Of a stretch of DNA of 50,704 bases, positions 50,575-50,704 are shown one piece after another; positions within the stretch are counted from its first letter, which is position 1, and each line of letters opens with the position of its first letter. The DNA is taken from positions 1-50,704 of the forward strand of contig CAKPLT010000014.1 in the NCBI GenBank assembly GCA_934167755.1. The letters run 5' to 3'. Position numbers and translations under genes: made by a program. Below the pieces are notes generated by a model. The model ran no database searches, had not been told where the DNA came from, and saw only the letters and a program-made list of their open reading frames with translations. This DNA is from an uncultured Clostridia bacterium. Lineage in GTDB: Bacteria; Bacillota; Clostridia; TANB77; CAG-508.

Positions 50575-50704
50575 GGAAAATTGGGACCAGGTCATTAGGG
50601 ACCGGGTACATAATTTCCCTTTGGGACAAATTGGGACCAGGTCATTAGGGACCGGGTACATAATTTCCCTTTGGGACAAATTGGGACCAGGTCATTAGGG
50701 ACCG
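50575..50704. repeat. Family B tandem array, 50-bp period, cut by the window edge
   Basis: Copies start at 50581, 50631 and 50681 (partial). Unit: TTGGGACCAGGTCATTAGGG, ACCGGGTACATAATTTCCC, TTTGGGACAAA. The two complete copies are identical, so the duplication is recent. It is not a CRISPR: there are no unique spacers. Confidence 0.92.

Noticed and set aside
50575..50704. Tandem 50-bp units as a possible CRISPR array
   Set aside because: The whole unit is repeated without unique spacers, and no cas gene is near.

Overview
The window is a very AT-rich chromosomal stretch of a low-GC Gram-positive bacterium, most likely an uncultured member of the Clostridia. The grounds are the Firmicutes-type rimP-nusA-ylxR-infB-rbfA-nrnA-truB operon, the tig-clpP-clpX operon, a PolA without proofreading residues, a SpoVB-like flippase, and a TasA/camelysin-type secretion locus with ER/archaeal-type (S26B) signal peptidases. 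Nearly every gene lies on the minus strand. The exceptions are the flippase at 27721-29043 and a 24-residue peptide at 14245-14319.

Layout in window coordinates. 162-3640: proteolysis and folding (clpX, clpP, tig). 3808-13849: polysaccharide deacetylase, metG and the translation operon truB, nrnA, rbfA, infB, ylxR, nusA, rimP, with a promoter at 13937-13965. 14006-14424: a palindromic element and a compact two-promoter unit that looks like a type I toxin-antitoxin pair. 14504-21611: a membrane protein, mutS, an orphan zeta-type kinase and miaB. 21705-26367: an accessory patch with a 480-bp long-inverted-repeat element, an HTH/mTERF-like protein and its small partner, a repeat-truncated membrane-anchored protein, an SSB-like protein, a sulfatase-modifying-factor remnant and a frameshifted queH. 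26458-41295: ruvB, the flippase, acyl-ACP thioesterase, pgi, rpe, a frameshifted rsgA, an M24 peptidase, a prepilin-type peptidase, yqeG, a lytic transglycosylase, polA, a GT-C glycosyltransferase and a YwaF-like protein. 41639-50548: a surface or matrix-fibre export cluster with three S26B signal peptidases, four secreted or anchored beta-rich proteins, a coiled-coil protein with a 45-residue leader ORF, and a DUF2357-like protein.

Three signals stand out. (1) queH and rsgA are each broken by one +1 frameshift, and in both the break falls exactly on an in-frame CGG codon where skipping the C restores the conserved protein (NTA-C-GGN). By eye only two other in-frame CGG codons exist in all the genes here, so this looks like +1 decoding at a rare or unassigned codon rather than two random errors. 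(2) At 14170-14424 two good promoters face each other across one bidirectional terminator. One drives a 24-residue hydrophobic peptide whose Shine-Dalgarno can be masked by its 5' leader; the other drives a short antisense RNA. (3) The intergenic spaces are filled with several families of palindromic repeats (cores GGGACAC...GGTAA and GGGACC[GA]GGTAC). These have also supplied pieces of coding sequence: the ruvB C-terminus, the N-terminus of one signal peptidase and the tail of another. A separate palindrome supplies the C-terminus of the 145-residue protein.

All calls come from reading the sequence. No database search or folding program was run, and counts such as CGG usage were made by eye.
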